Assembly: GCF_000400485.1 (NCBI RefSeq)
Contig: NZ_ASHR01000026.1
Coordinates: 1 to 64,000, forward strand
DNA length: 64,000 nt
DNA from: Agrococcus pavilionensis RW1
GTDB taxonomy: Bacteria > Actinomycetota > Actinomycetes > Actinomycetales > Microbacteriaceae
Direction of reading: 5' to 3'
Position numbers and translations under genes: made by a program. The notes beneath the pieces are model-generated. The model was given only the letters and a program-made list of their open reading frames with translations. It searched no databases and was not told the DNA's origin. Positions 56,830 through 64,000 of this stretch are shown piece by piece (the stretch's first letter is position 1; each line of letters starts with the position of its first letter).

Positions 56830-57912
56830 CTACCTTCCGGCCTTCGGGGCGAAGAAGTGGGCGATGAGTCGCGCCACGATGTTGAGGATCATCACGATGA
56901 GGATGAGGATGAGCGCCGCCGCCCACGCGCGGTCGAAGTACGCCTGCTCCTGGACACCCGGACTGACGTACTGGTTGTAGGCGAACACCGGCAGCGTCAT
57001 CATGCGGCCATCGAACACGTTGTAGTTCATGTTCGTCGTGAAGCCGGCGATGATGAGCAGCGGCGCCGTCTCGCCGATGACGCGGGCGACGGCGAGCGTC
57101 ACGCCCGTGACGATGCCGGCGAGGGCGGTGGGCAGCACGACCTTCGCAATCGTCAGCCACTTCGGCACGCCGAGGGCGAGGGATGCCTCCCGCAAGTCGT
57201 TCGGGACGAGCTTCAGCATCTCCTCGGTCGAGCGCACGACGGTCGGGATCATGAGCAGGCTGAGGGCGACCGCGCCGCCGATGCCCGAGCGCACGCCCTC
57301 GCCGAAGAAGAGCGCGAAGAGCGCGTAGGCGAAGAGCCCCGCGACGATCGAGGGGATGCCCGTCATGACGTCGACGAAGAACGTGATCGCCTTCGCGAGC
57401 TTGCCCTTGCCGTACTCGACGAGGTAGATCGCGGTGAAGATGCCGACCGGCACCGAGATGATCGCCGCCCACAGCGTCACGAGCAGCGTGCCGACGATCG
57501 CGTGCAGCACGCCGCCGCCCTCGCCGACGACGTTGCGCATCGAGTAGGTGAAGAACTCGAGGTCGAAGCGCGCCAGTCCGTTCGCGACGACGGTGACGAC
57601 GAGTGAGACGAGCGGGATGAGCGCGAGCAGGAAGGCGCCGGTCACGAGCCCGGTGACGAAGCGGTCGGTGGCCTTGCGCCCGCCCTCGATGAGCTGGCTC
57701 ACGACGGTGATGGCGACGAGGTAGAGCACGAAGCCGATCACGGCGGTCGTGACGATGCTGAACTGGGCGCCCGATGCGCCCGCGATGAGGCCCGCGACGG
57801 CGGCGCCGACGAGGAGCGCGGCGAGCAGGGTCGCCCACGGGCTCCATCGCGGCAGCTGGCCGGCGGTGAGCGGGTTCTGCGCCTGGCGCGGCGCGCTGAT
57901 GGTGGTGGTCAT
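56830..57912 (-). CDS. pstA: Phosphate ABC transporter permease PstA
   Basis: 360 residues. The N-terminal 70 residues, with two membrane helices, are an extension beyond the usual PstA; the permease core then has about six helices and the EAA-type loop [16 protein letters not shown] that docks PstB. Transport of phosphate across the membrane with PstC. 3 bases separate it from pstC. Confidence 0.95.
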   Translation of the reverse strand: MTTTISAPRQAQNPLTAGQLPRWSPWATLLAALLVGAAVAGLIAGASGAQFSIVTTAVIGFVLYLVAITVVSQLIEGGRKATDRFVTGLVTGAFLLALIPLVSLVVTVVANGLARFDLEFFTYSMRNVVGEGGGVLHAIVGTLLVTLWAAIISVPVGIFTAIYLVEYGKGKLAKAITFFVDVMTGIPSIVAGLFAYALFALFFGEGVRSGIGGAVALSLLMIPTVVRSTEEMLKLVPNDLREASLALGVPKWLTIAKVVLPTALAGIVTGVTLAVARVIGETAPLLIIAGFTTNMNYNVFDGRMMTLPVFAYNQYVSPGVQEQAYFDRAWAAALILILIVMILNIVARLIAHFFAPKAGR

Positions 57913-57915
57913 GGT

Positions 57916-58851
57916 CTAGCGACCTCCGTCGACGGTCGTCTTGGCGATGATCCAGCGCGAGATCGCGTTGACCAGCAGCGTGATCGCGAAGAGCACGAGG
58001 CCCGAGCCGATGAGCATGTTGACGGTGATGCCGTGCGCCTCGGGGAAGCGCAGCGCGATGTTCGCCGCGATCGTCGAGGGGTTCTGGGAGCCGACCACGA
58101 CGAAGGTCACGGCGCCCGCCGAGGCGAGCACCATCGCGACCGCCATCGTCTCGCCGAGCGCACGCCCGAGGCCGAGGATCGAGGAGGCGATGATGCCGGA
58201 GCGGCCGTGCGGCAGCACCGCCATGCGGATCATCTCCCAGCGCGTCGCGCCGAGCGCGAGCGACGCCTCCTCGTTCAGGCGCGGCGTCTGGAGGAAGATC
58301 TCGCGGCACAGCGCGGTGATGATCGGCAGCACCATGACCGCGAGCACGATCGCCGCGGTGAGGATCGTGCGACCCGTGCCGGAGGCGGGCGGCGAGAACA
58401 GCGGGATCCAGCCGAGGTTCTCGGCGAGCCACGCGTAGGCCGGCTGCATGAAGGGCGCGAGCACCGCGATGCCCCACAGCCCGTAGATGACCGAGGGGAT
58501 GGCGGCGAGCAGGTCGATCGCGTAGCCGAGGATCGAGGCGAGGCGACGGGGCGCGAAGTGGGTGATGAACAGCGCGATCGCGATCGCCATGGGCACGGCC
58601 ATGACCATCGCGAGGAACGCCGACCACAGGGTGCCGAACGTGAGCGGCCACACCCAGGCCCAGAAGCTGTCGTCATCCGGGAGCGGCCCGATGATCGCGG
58701 GCACGGCCTGCGCGACGAGGAAGATCGCGACGCCGGCGAGGGCGATGAGGATGAGCACGCCGGCGGTCGTCGAGACCGCCTTGAAGATGACGTCGGCCGG
58801 ACGGTTCGGAGCCGAGGCTCTCGTCGTCGCGGCCGGTGCTGCGGTGGTCAT
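57916..58851 (-). CDS. pstC: Phosphate ABC transporter permease PstC
   Basis: 311 residues, six predicted membrane helices, with the EAA loop LNEEASLALGATRWEM. It pairs with PstA to form the phosphate channel. Start ATG 58851. A 106-base spacer separates it from pstS, larger than the gaps inside the rest of the operon, and may hold an attenuator; I see only a short GC-rich segment (GCGACCGGCCGGGG) there. Confidence 0.95.
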   Translation of the reverse strand: MTTAAPAATTRASAPNRPADVIFKAVSTTAGVLILIALAGVAIFLVAQAVPAIIGPLPDDDSFWAWVWPLTFGTLWSAFLAMVMAVPMAIAIALFITHFAPRRLASILGYAIDLLAAIPSVIYGLWGIAVLAPFMQPAYAWLAENLGWIPLFSPPASGTGRTILTAAIVLAVMVLPIITALCREIFLQTPRLNEEASLALGATRWEMIRMAVLPHGRSGIIASSILGLGRALGETMAVAMVLASAGAVTFVVVGSQNPSTIAANIALRFPEAHGITVNMLIGSGLVLFAITLLVNAISRWIIAKTTVDGGR

Positions 58852-58957
58852 GGGGCTCCAGCGAATTCGGGTGGGCCGGTCATGGCGACCGGCCGGGGCG
58901 ACGAGCGCCCCAGCCGGTCGGTGCGGCGAGGTGCCGCGGGGTCTCAGACCAGTATGA

Positions 58958-60073
58958 CTACTGGATCGAGTCGACGACCGCGAGGATCTCGTCGCGCAGC
59001 TCGTCCGAGATGGGCGCGTTGCCGGCGTTCTCCTGGCCGGCGGCCTGGCCCTCCTCCGACGCGACGTAGCTCAGGTAGGCCTTGACGAGCTCGCCCGCCT
59101 CGGCGTCCTGGTACTCGCTGCACGCGATCGCGTACGAGATGAGCACGAGCGGGTAGACGCCCGCCTCGGTCGTCGTGCGGTCGAGCTCGACGGCGATGTC
59201 GCCCTCGTGGCGGCCCTCGACGCGCGGCGACGCGTCGACCGCCGCGGCGGCGGCGTCGGCCGTGAACGGCACGTACTCCTCGCCGACCTTGAGCGCGACC
59301 GTGCCGAGGTCGCCCGCGCGCGAGGCGTCGGCGTAGCCGATCGTGCCGGTGCCGTTCGAGACGGCGTCGACGACGCCCGAGGTGCCCTGGGCGCCCTCGC
59401 TCGTGCTGTAGACCGACGACGGCCACGTCTCGAACACGCCCTCGGTCCAGTCGGCGGCTGCGGTCGCGGCGAGGTACTCGGTGAAGTTCTCGGTCGTGCC
59501 GGAGTCGTCCGAGCGGTGGACGGGCTGGATCGGGGTCGCGGGCAGCTCGACGCCCTCGTTCTGCTCGGCGATCGCCGGGTCGTCCCAGCTCGTGATCTGG
59601 CCCGAGAAGATCTTCGCGATCGTCGAGGCGTCCATGTTGAGCGAGTCGACGCCCTCGACGTTGAAGATGACGGCGATCGGCGAGATGTAGACGGGCAGGT
59701 CGACCGGGAGGGTGTCGGGCACGCACGCGCCGAACTCGCCCTCGAGCTCCTCGTCCTTCAGGTAGGCGTCGGAGCCGGCGAACGAGACGCCGCCGGCGAT
59801 GAACTGCTCGCGGCCCGCGCCGGAGCCGGCCGGGTCGTAGGTGACGTTGACGTCGGGGTTCTCGGTCTGGAAGCCGGCGATCCAGGCCTCCTGGGCCGCA
59901 CCCATCGACGAAGCGCCGGCGCCCGCGAGGTCGCCGGAGAGCGACGAGCCTGCGGCCTGCGAACCCTCGGGAGCGGCCTCGTCGGCTCCGGACTCGTTGG
60001 CGGCGCAGGAGCTGAGCAGGAGCGCGCCTGCTGCGGCGACGACCGCAGCGCGGCCGAGCTTCGTGAACTTCAC
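58958..60073 (-). CDS. pstS: Phosphate-binding lipoprotein PstS
   Basis: 371 residues from GTG 60073, with AAGGGA upstream. Lipobox LLSSC (Cys about 23) anchors it outside the membrane. Phosphate-binding motifs GAGASSMG and DPAGSGAGREQFI and the later RSDDSGTTENF are those of PstS. It captures phosphate for PstCAB. A perfect two-unit PHO box lies 107 bases upstream, so induction by SenX3-RegX3 at low phosphate is expected. Confidence 0.96.
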   Translation of the reverse strand: MKFTKLGRAAVVAAAGALLLSSCAANESGADEAAPEGSQAAGSSLSGDLAGAGASSMGAAQEAWIAGFQTENPDVNVTYDPAGSGAGREQFIAGGVSFAGSDAYLKDEELEGEFGACVPDTLPVDLPVYISPIAVIFNVEGVDSLNMDASTIAKIFSGQITSWDDPAIAEQNEGVELPATPIQPVHRSDDSGTTENFTEYLAATAAADWTEGVFETWPSSVYSTSEGAQGTSGVVDAVSNGTGTIGYADASRAGDLGTVALKVGEEYVPFTADAAAAAVDASPRVEGRHEGDIAVELDRTTTEAGVYPLVLISYAIACSEYQDAEAGELVKAYLSYVASEEGQAAGQENAGNAPISDELRDEILAVVDSIQ

Positions 60074-60179
60074 GGTGTTCCCTTCGGAAGGTCGGTGCAG
60101 GGCTGGGGACCCTGGGTCGGCACGCATCCGCGCGCCTCGACCACGGTAGGAAGGCCGGGTGGCGCGAAGCCGCCCTCGA

Positions 60180-60197
60180 GGTGAACAGCCGGTGAAC
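60180..60197 (-). promoter_or_regulatory. PHO box upstream of pstS
   Basis: On the minus strand GTTCACC-GGCT-GTTCACC, two perfect units with the 11-base period known for actinobacterial PhoP/RegX3 sites. Confidence 0.85.
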
Positions 60198-60382
60198 TCG
60201 GCCGCAGCGCGCGAAGGCGCCGGGGAACGATGGAGCCGGGCCGCGAACGCCTCTCGGCGGAAGGCCGCTCGAAGCGGCGAATATTGGAGCCCGGGGTTAC
60301 GCGGCCCGGCTGTTCCAGGGTAGCGAGCGCGATGCCGACACGCCTGGGCGTGCGCTCAGCGCGAACGCGATGGGCGGATGCG
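60198..60382. other. Intergenic region without a recognised gene
   Basis: The gap between the pstS start and the lipoprotein stop (60074-60382) holds the PHO box and, near 60280-60305, a short A/T-richer patch (GCGAATATTGG). No coding pattern or clear terminator was found. Confidence 0.5.
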
Positions 60383-60928
60383 TCAGCGCACGTCGACGAC
60401 GACGTCGTCGACCGCGGGGTACCCGTAGGCGGAGCGGAGCACCACGAGCTCGGGGTCCACGCCCTCCGGCAGCTGGATGAGCGCCCTCGCGCCGGTGAAC
60501 GCGTCGTCCATCGCGAAGAAGATGTCGTTCTCGGCGGTCGCGTGCAGCGTATCCTCCCAGGCGTACCGCTCGCCGTCGCTGCCGATCACCGACATCTCGA
60601 ACAGCGACGAGAAGTCGACGCCTCCCTCGACCCGCTCGCCATCGACGAGGAACGCGATGAAGCGCGTCCCGCTCTCGGGCGAGCCCGCCTCCATGGGCGG
60701 GTTCTCCTCGATGCCGGTCACGGCGAACGACCACGTGTCGCCCGCGTTGTCGTCGACCGTCACGGTCTCGCCGAGCGCCGCGTTCGCCTCGCCGGCGGGG
60801 GCGCCGGCATCCGGGTCGGCGGGCTGCACGGGCGAGGCCGGGATCGCCGGCGGCTCGGGGATGCACCCGGTGAGCACGAGCGCGCCGGCGGCCAGGACGA
60901 GTGCGGCTGCGAGCGGACGGCGTGCCAT
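60383..60928 (-). CDS. Hypothetical lipoprotein
   Basis: 181 residues from ATG 60928. Signal peptide with lipobox LTGC (Cys about 22), a Pro/Ala linker and a beta-rich domain of about 125 residues (DTWSFAVTGIEENPP, then TRFIAFLVDGE, then DIFFAMDDAF) of the DUF4352/antigen-MPT63-like immunoglobulin type. CGGAG precedes the start. Function unknown; no functional link to its neighbours is visible. Confidence 0.75.
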   Translation of the reverse strand: MARRPLAAALVLAAGALVLTGCIPEPPAIPASPVQPADPDAGAPAGEANAALGETVTVDDNAGDTWSFAVTGIEENPPMEAGSPESGTRFIAFLVDGERVEGGVDFSSLFEMSVIGSDGERYAWEDTLHATAENDIFFAMDDAFTGARALIQLPEGVDPELVVLRSAYGYPAVDDVVVDVR

Positions 60929-61013
60929 GGCGATCTCCGATTCCGACCGCGACCCGTGCGCGGACCGCTTCAGCCTACGGCGTCGATCGGATGCGTCGGG
61001 CGAGCCGGGCGGG

Positions 61014-61643
61014 TCAGGCGAGCGAGTCGTCGCGCCACAGGCGCGCGCACACGCGCAGGTCATCGGCGACGTCGGTGAGCGCGGCGGCGAGCCGCGTGCG
61101 CTCGCGCGCCCGCTCCGGGTTCGTCGGCTCGTCGACGTGGGCCGACTCGACCGCTCCCGCGGCCGTCACGACCGCGAAGGCCGCCGCGCGGTCGAGGGCG
61201 AGCGCGAAGTCGCCGGTGAAGACGCCGCGGAGGATCGTCTCGGAGAGCGAGCGCAGCTCCTCGGGGCTCGCCGGGGCCGGCACGCCCGCGACGACGGGCG
61301 CGGCCGTCTGCAGCGCATCCGCCCCCTGCTGGTAGAGCACCGCCGCTTCGGCCGAGCGCTGCGTCACGAGCGCGTGCAGCAGGTTGACGCGCCAGAGCGC
61401 GCCGGGCAGCGAGTGCGGTCGCGCGTGCGACCAGAGCTCCGCGACCGTGTCGATGCCGTCCTCGCGCGCGAGCTCGAGGATGCGCTCGACCACCTCGGGG
61501 TCGGCGCCGCCGCGCACGCGCGAGAGCAGCGCCTGCGCGGTGTCGGCCGCGAGCTGCAGCCGCAGCACCGGGTCGACGTCGCCCTCGACCCGCTCGAACC
61601 AGTCGTTCGAGAAGCGGGTGGGGCGGTGGAAGTCGTCGGCCAT
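61014..61643 (-). CDS. Uncharacterised actinobacterial protein
   Basis: 209 residues, mostly helical and soluble, with no membrane segment, signal peptide or cofactor motif that I recognise. WRVNLLHALV and LSETILRGVFTGDFALALDRAA look like conserved helices. Start ATG 61643 agrees with the compact N-terminus FHRPTRFSNDWF. It is preceded by the P-type ATPase gene on the same strand with a 44-base gap and may be co-transcribed. Function unknown. Confidence 0.7.
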   Translation of the reverse strand: MADDFHRPTRFSNDWFERVEGDVDPVLRLQLAADTAQALLSRVRGGADPEVVERILELAREDGIDTVAELWSHARPHSLPGALWRVNLLHALVTQRSAEAAVLYQQGADALQTAAPVVAGVPAPASPEELRSLSETILRGVFTGDFALALDRAAAFAVVTAAGAVESAHVDEPTNPERARERTRLAAALTDVADDLRVCARLWRDDSLA

Positions 61644-61687
61644 CGCCCACCATCATCGCGGATGCCGCCTGTGCGCGGCAGGTCCGC

Positions 61688-64000
61688 CTAGGTCGAGCGC
61701 ACGATCGCGGGCGGCAGCTTCGGGGCGAGCCGGTGCCACACCTCGATGAGCGCGCTCGCGGCGAGGCCGATCGCGATCGACCACGCGATGATGGGCGTCG
61801 GCGGCAGCTGGAACTCGAAGAAGTCGCGCACGATCGGCACCGTCACGGCCGCGACGAGGCCCGCGATCATGACCGCGACGATGAGTGCGCGCACCGCGGT
61901 GAAGGGGCGGCACGCGATGCCGAGCACCCACAGCCCGCCGACCGTGAGCGTGAAGACCGCGGCCGTCTGCACCTGCCGCTCGTCGAGCCCCGCCTCGCGA
62001 CCGAGCATCGTCGCGGCGACGACCGAGAGCGCGATCGTGATGCCGGAGGGCACCGTGAACCGGAGGCTGCGGAAGAGGAAGCCCGGCACGTAGCGCGTCG
62101 CCGCGGGCATGAGGGCGAGGAAGAAGGCGGGGATGCCGATCGTGAGCCCGTCGGTCGCCGAGAGCTGCCGTGGCAGGAACGGGTACTGCATGAGCAGCGC
62201 GCCGAACACGAGCGCCATCGTGAACGCGTAGGTCGTCTTCGTGAGGAAGATGCGCGAGACGCGCTCGATGTTCGCGATCACCTGCCGGCCTTCGTCGACG
62301 ACGCGCGGCAGGTGCGAGAAGCGGCCGTCGAGCAGCACGAGCCGAGCGACGGCCTTCGTCGCCGCGGCGCCCTCCCCCATCGCGATGCCGAGGTCGGCAG
62401 TCTTGAGCGCGAGCGCGTCGTTCACGCCATCGCCCGTCATCGCGACCGTGCGGCCCTGCGCCTGCAGCGCCTCGACGATGCCGCGCTTCTGCCCAGGGGT
62501 GACGCGGCCGAGCACGTGGTGCTCGGCGAGCACCGCCGCGAGCGCTTCCCCATCGCTGGGCAGCTGCCGCGCGTCGAACGCGTCGCCCTCGAGCGGCACG
62601 CCGACCTGGCGCGCGACCGCCCCGACGGTGCGCGGGTGGTCGCCCGAGAGGATGCGCACCTCGACGCCCTGCTCGCGGAAGTAGTCGAGCGTCGCGGGCG
62701 CGTCGTCGCGCACGTGCTCGCCGAACGCGAGCACAGCGACCGGCGTCAGCGGCGGCAGCTCGAGCCGCTCGGCCTCGTCGGGGTCGATGGGATGCGCCGC
62801 GCGGCCGAGCACGAGGGCGCGGCGACCGAGGGCGGCGATCTCGAGCGCCCGCCGGGCGGCCGGGCTCTCGCCGTCGTCGCCGAGCACCGACTCGGGAGCG
62901 CCGAGCACCCACGTGCCGCGCACGGCTCCGCCGTCGAACGCGACGGCGCTCATGCGGCGCGCCGAGGAGAAGCCGATCACGGCGCTCGGTCGCAGCGCCG
63001 GGTCGGGCAGCAGCGGCCGGATCGCGGCGGCGGTCGCATTGGCGTTCTCGTCGTGGCCGAACCAGGCGAGCGCGAGCGGCCACGCGCCCGAGGCGCGCTC
63101 GAGCGCGGTCGCCGGGACGGCATCCGTCACCGACCCGTCGGCGCCGATCGGCGTCGCCTCGAGCAGCTCGATGTCGCCCTCGGTGAGCGTGCCCGTCTTG
63201 TCGAGGCAGATGACGTCGACGCGCGCGAGGCCCTCGACGGCCGCGAGCTCCTGCACGAGCACCTGGCTGCGGGCGAGCTTGACGGCGGCGACGGCGAAGG
63301 CGATCGACGTCATGAGGATGAGGCCCTGCGGCACCGAGGCGGAGATCGCCGCGATCGCGAGCACGACCGCGTCCTCCCACTCGCCGCTCGCGATCGCCGC
63401 CTCCCAGCCGCCGCGCGCCTGCATCTGGCCGTTGAGCACGATCGCGATGAGCGGCACGAGCGCGATCGAGATCCACTTGACGACCCGGTTGAGGGCGCTG
63501 CGCAGCTCGGAGTGCACGAGCGAGAAGCGGCGCGCCTCGGCGGTGAGCTTCGCGGCGAAGGAGTCGCCGCCGACGCTCGTGAGCTGCACCGCGGCCGAGC
63601 CGGAGGAGACGGCCGAACCCGAGAGGACGCCGTCGCCGGCGTGCTTGAGCTGCGGCTCCGACTCGCCCGTCAGCAGCGACTCGTCGAGGTCGATGCCTTC
63701 GGTCGCGACGATGACGCCGTCGGCGGGCACCTGGTCGCCGCGGCGCAGCAGCAGGATGTCGTCCTGCACGAGCTCCTCCATCGCGACGTCGTGCTCCTCG
63801 CCGTCGCGCAGCACGGTGCTGCGGGCGACGTGGAGCAGCGCGAGGTCGTCGAGCTTGCGCTTGGCGCTGTACTCCTGCACGACGCCGATGAGCACGTTCG
63901 AGATCGCCGCGAACGAGAAGAGCGCGTCCTGCCAGCGGCCGAGCACGAGCAGCACGGCGGTGCACACCGCGATGACGAGGTTGAAGAGCGTGAAGAGGTT
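61688..64000 (-). CDS. P-type cation-transporting ATPase, CtpE-like (5' end outside the window)
   Basis: At least 770 residues; the frame stays open to the right edge, so the N-terminus is missing. TGES (actuator), DKTGT (phosphorylated Asp), SGDHPRT and TGDGVND (HAD domain) are intact, and eight or more membrane helices are seen. The helix 4 motif is VPQGL instead of VPEGL, so one metal-coordinating acid is changed. AKRKLDDLALL after the first helices resembles CtpE, a calcium pump of mycobacteria; substrate not certain. Confidence 0.85.
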   Translation of the reverse strand, partial: NLFTLFNLVIAVCTAVLLVLGRWQDALFSFAAISNVLIGVVQEYSAKRKLDDLALLHVARSTVLRDGEEHDVAMEELVQDDILLLRRGDQVPADGVIVATEGIDLDESLLTGESEPQLKHAGDGVLSGSAVSSGSAAVQLTSVGGDSFAAKLTAEARRFSLVHSELRSALNRVVKWISIALVPLIAIVLNGQMQARGGWEAAIASGEWEDAVVLAIAAISASVPQGLILMTSIAFAVAAVKLARSQVLVQELAAVEGLARVDVICLDKTGTLTEGDIELLEATPIGADGSVTDAVPATALERASGAWPLALAWFGHDENANATAAAIRPLLPDPALRPSAVIGFSSARRMSAVAFDGGAVRGTWVLGAPESVLGDDGESPAARRALEIAALGRRALVLGRAAHPIDPDEAERLELPPLTPVAVLAFGEHVRDDAPATLDYFREQGVEVRILSGDHPRTVGAVARQVGVPLEGDAFDARQLPSDGEALAAVLAEHHVLGRVTPGQKRGIVEALQAQGRTVAMTGDGVNDALALKTADLGIAMGEGAAATKAVARLVLLDGRFSHLPRVVDEGRQVIANIERVSRIFLTKTTYAFTMALVFGALLMQYPFLPRQLSATDGLTIGIPAFFLALMPAATRYVPGFLFRSLRFTVPSGITIALSVVAATMLGREAGLDERQVQTAAVFTLTVGGLWVLGIACRPFTAVRALIVAVMIAGLVAAVTVPIVRDFFEFQLPPTPIIAWSIAIGLAASALIEVWHRLAPKLPPAIVRST

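Overview
The window is about 70 percent G+C, gene-dense and entirely chromosomal in character. CarD, a GlnR-type regulator next to mycothiol synthase, GroEL of the GGMDF type without groES, an IspDF fusion, a WXG100 protein and many apparently leaderless genes with a TAnnnT box 6-8 bases before the start codon all point to an actinobacterium. Gene order and small proteins such as DUF3027 beside a cold-shock protein fit the family Microbacteriaceae; the genus cannot be fixed from the sequence (an Agrococcus-like organism would fit).

Layout. 0.3-1.5 kb: an M23 wall hydrolase. 1.7-7.6 kb: a copper/redox cluster with an 18-cysteine Csp-like copper protein, a 2Fe-2S protein, a small membrane protein, a DUF305 relic, a perfect CsoR-type operator, then the run YHS metal protein - TlpA-like thioredoxin - CcdA - ResB - CcsA (system II cytochrome c maturation). 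7.6-11.5 kb: PAP2 phosphatase, PepSY protein and a convergent response regulator/histidine kinase pair sharing CTGAG/CTCAG operator-like repeats. 11.7-14.2 kb: tRNA-Arg and two NlpC/P60 proteins; these and the M23 gene each have a GTTAC-N6-GTTAC (MtrA-like) box upstream. 14.2-19.2 kb: DtxR/IdeR repressor, serC, DUF3027, cold-shock protein and a helicase-associated protein. 19.2-24.5 kb: DsbA-like protein, Nramp transporter, CDF exporter with ArsR repressor, XPB-like helicase. 24.5-30.5 kb: a second two-component system, WXG100 protein, groEL under two CIRCE operators, LytR_C and DUF3263 proteins, MsrB.

30.5-36.2 kb: GNAT enzymes, a YdcZ-type transporter, tRNA-Thr, two tandem DsbA-like proteins and a sugar-ABC ATPase with a potentially structured leader. 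36.3-42.5 kb: DUF4032, rlmB-cysS, ispDF and carD, an order known from mycobacteria, then a lipoprotein. 42.5-46.0 kb: regX3-senX3 divergent from phoU, then gpm. 46.1-50.4 kb: DUF3626, a methyltransferase, YgfZ, a nitrobindin-like protein and an easily missed 40-residue membrane protein. 50.5-60.1 kb: glnR-mshD, ppk-mutT1, a GIY-YIG nuclease surrounded by palindromic repeats, and pstSCAB behind a consensus PHO box. 60.3-64 kb: a lipoprotein, an unassigned protein and a CtpE-like P-type ATPase that runs off the right edge.

Common threads are phosphate (SenX3-RegX3, PhoU, Pst, polyphosphate kinase), metal homeostasis (copper, iron/manganese, CDF metals) and envelope remodelling. No prophage, CRISPR array or intact insertion sequence was seen. 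The least explained material is intergenic: several families of palindromes and tandem repeats, one of which clusters around, and has extended, the GIY-YIG nuclease gene.
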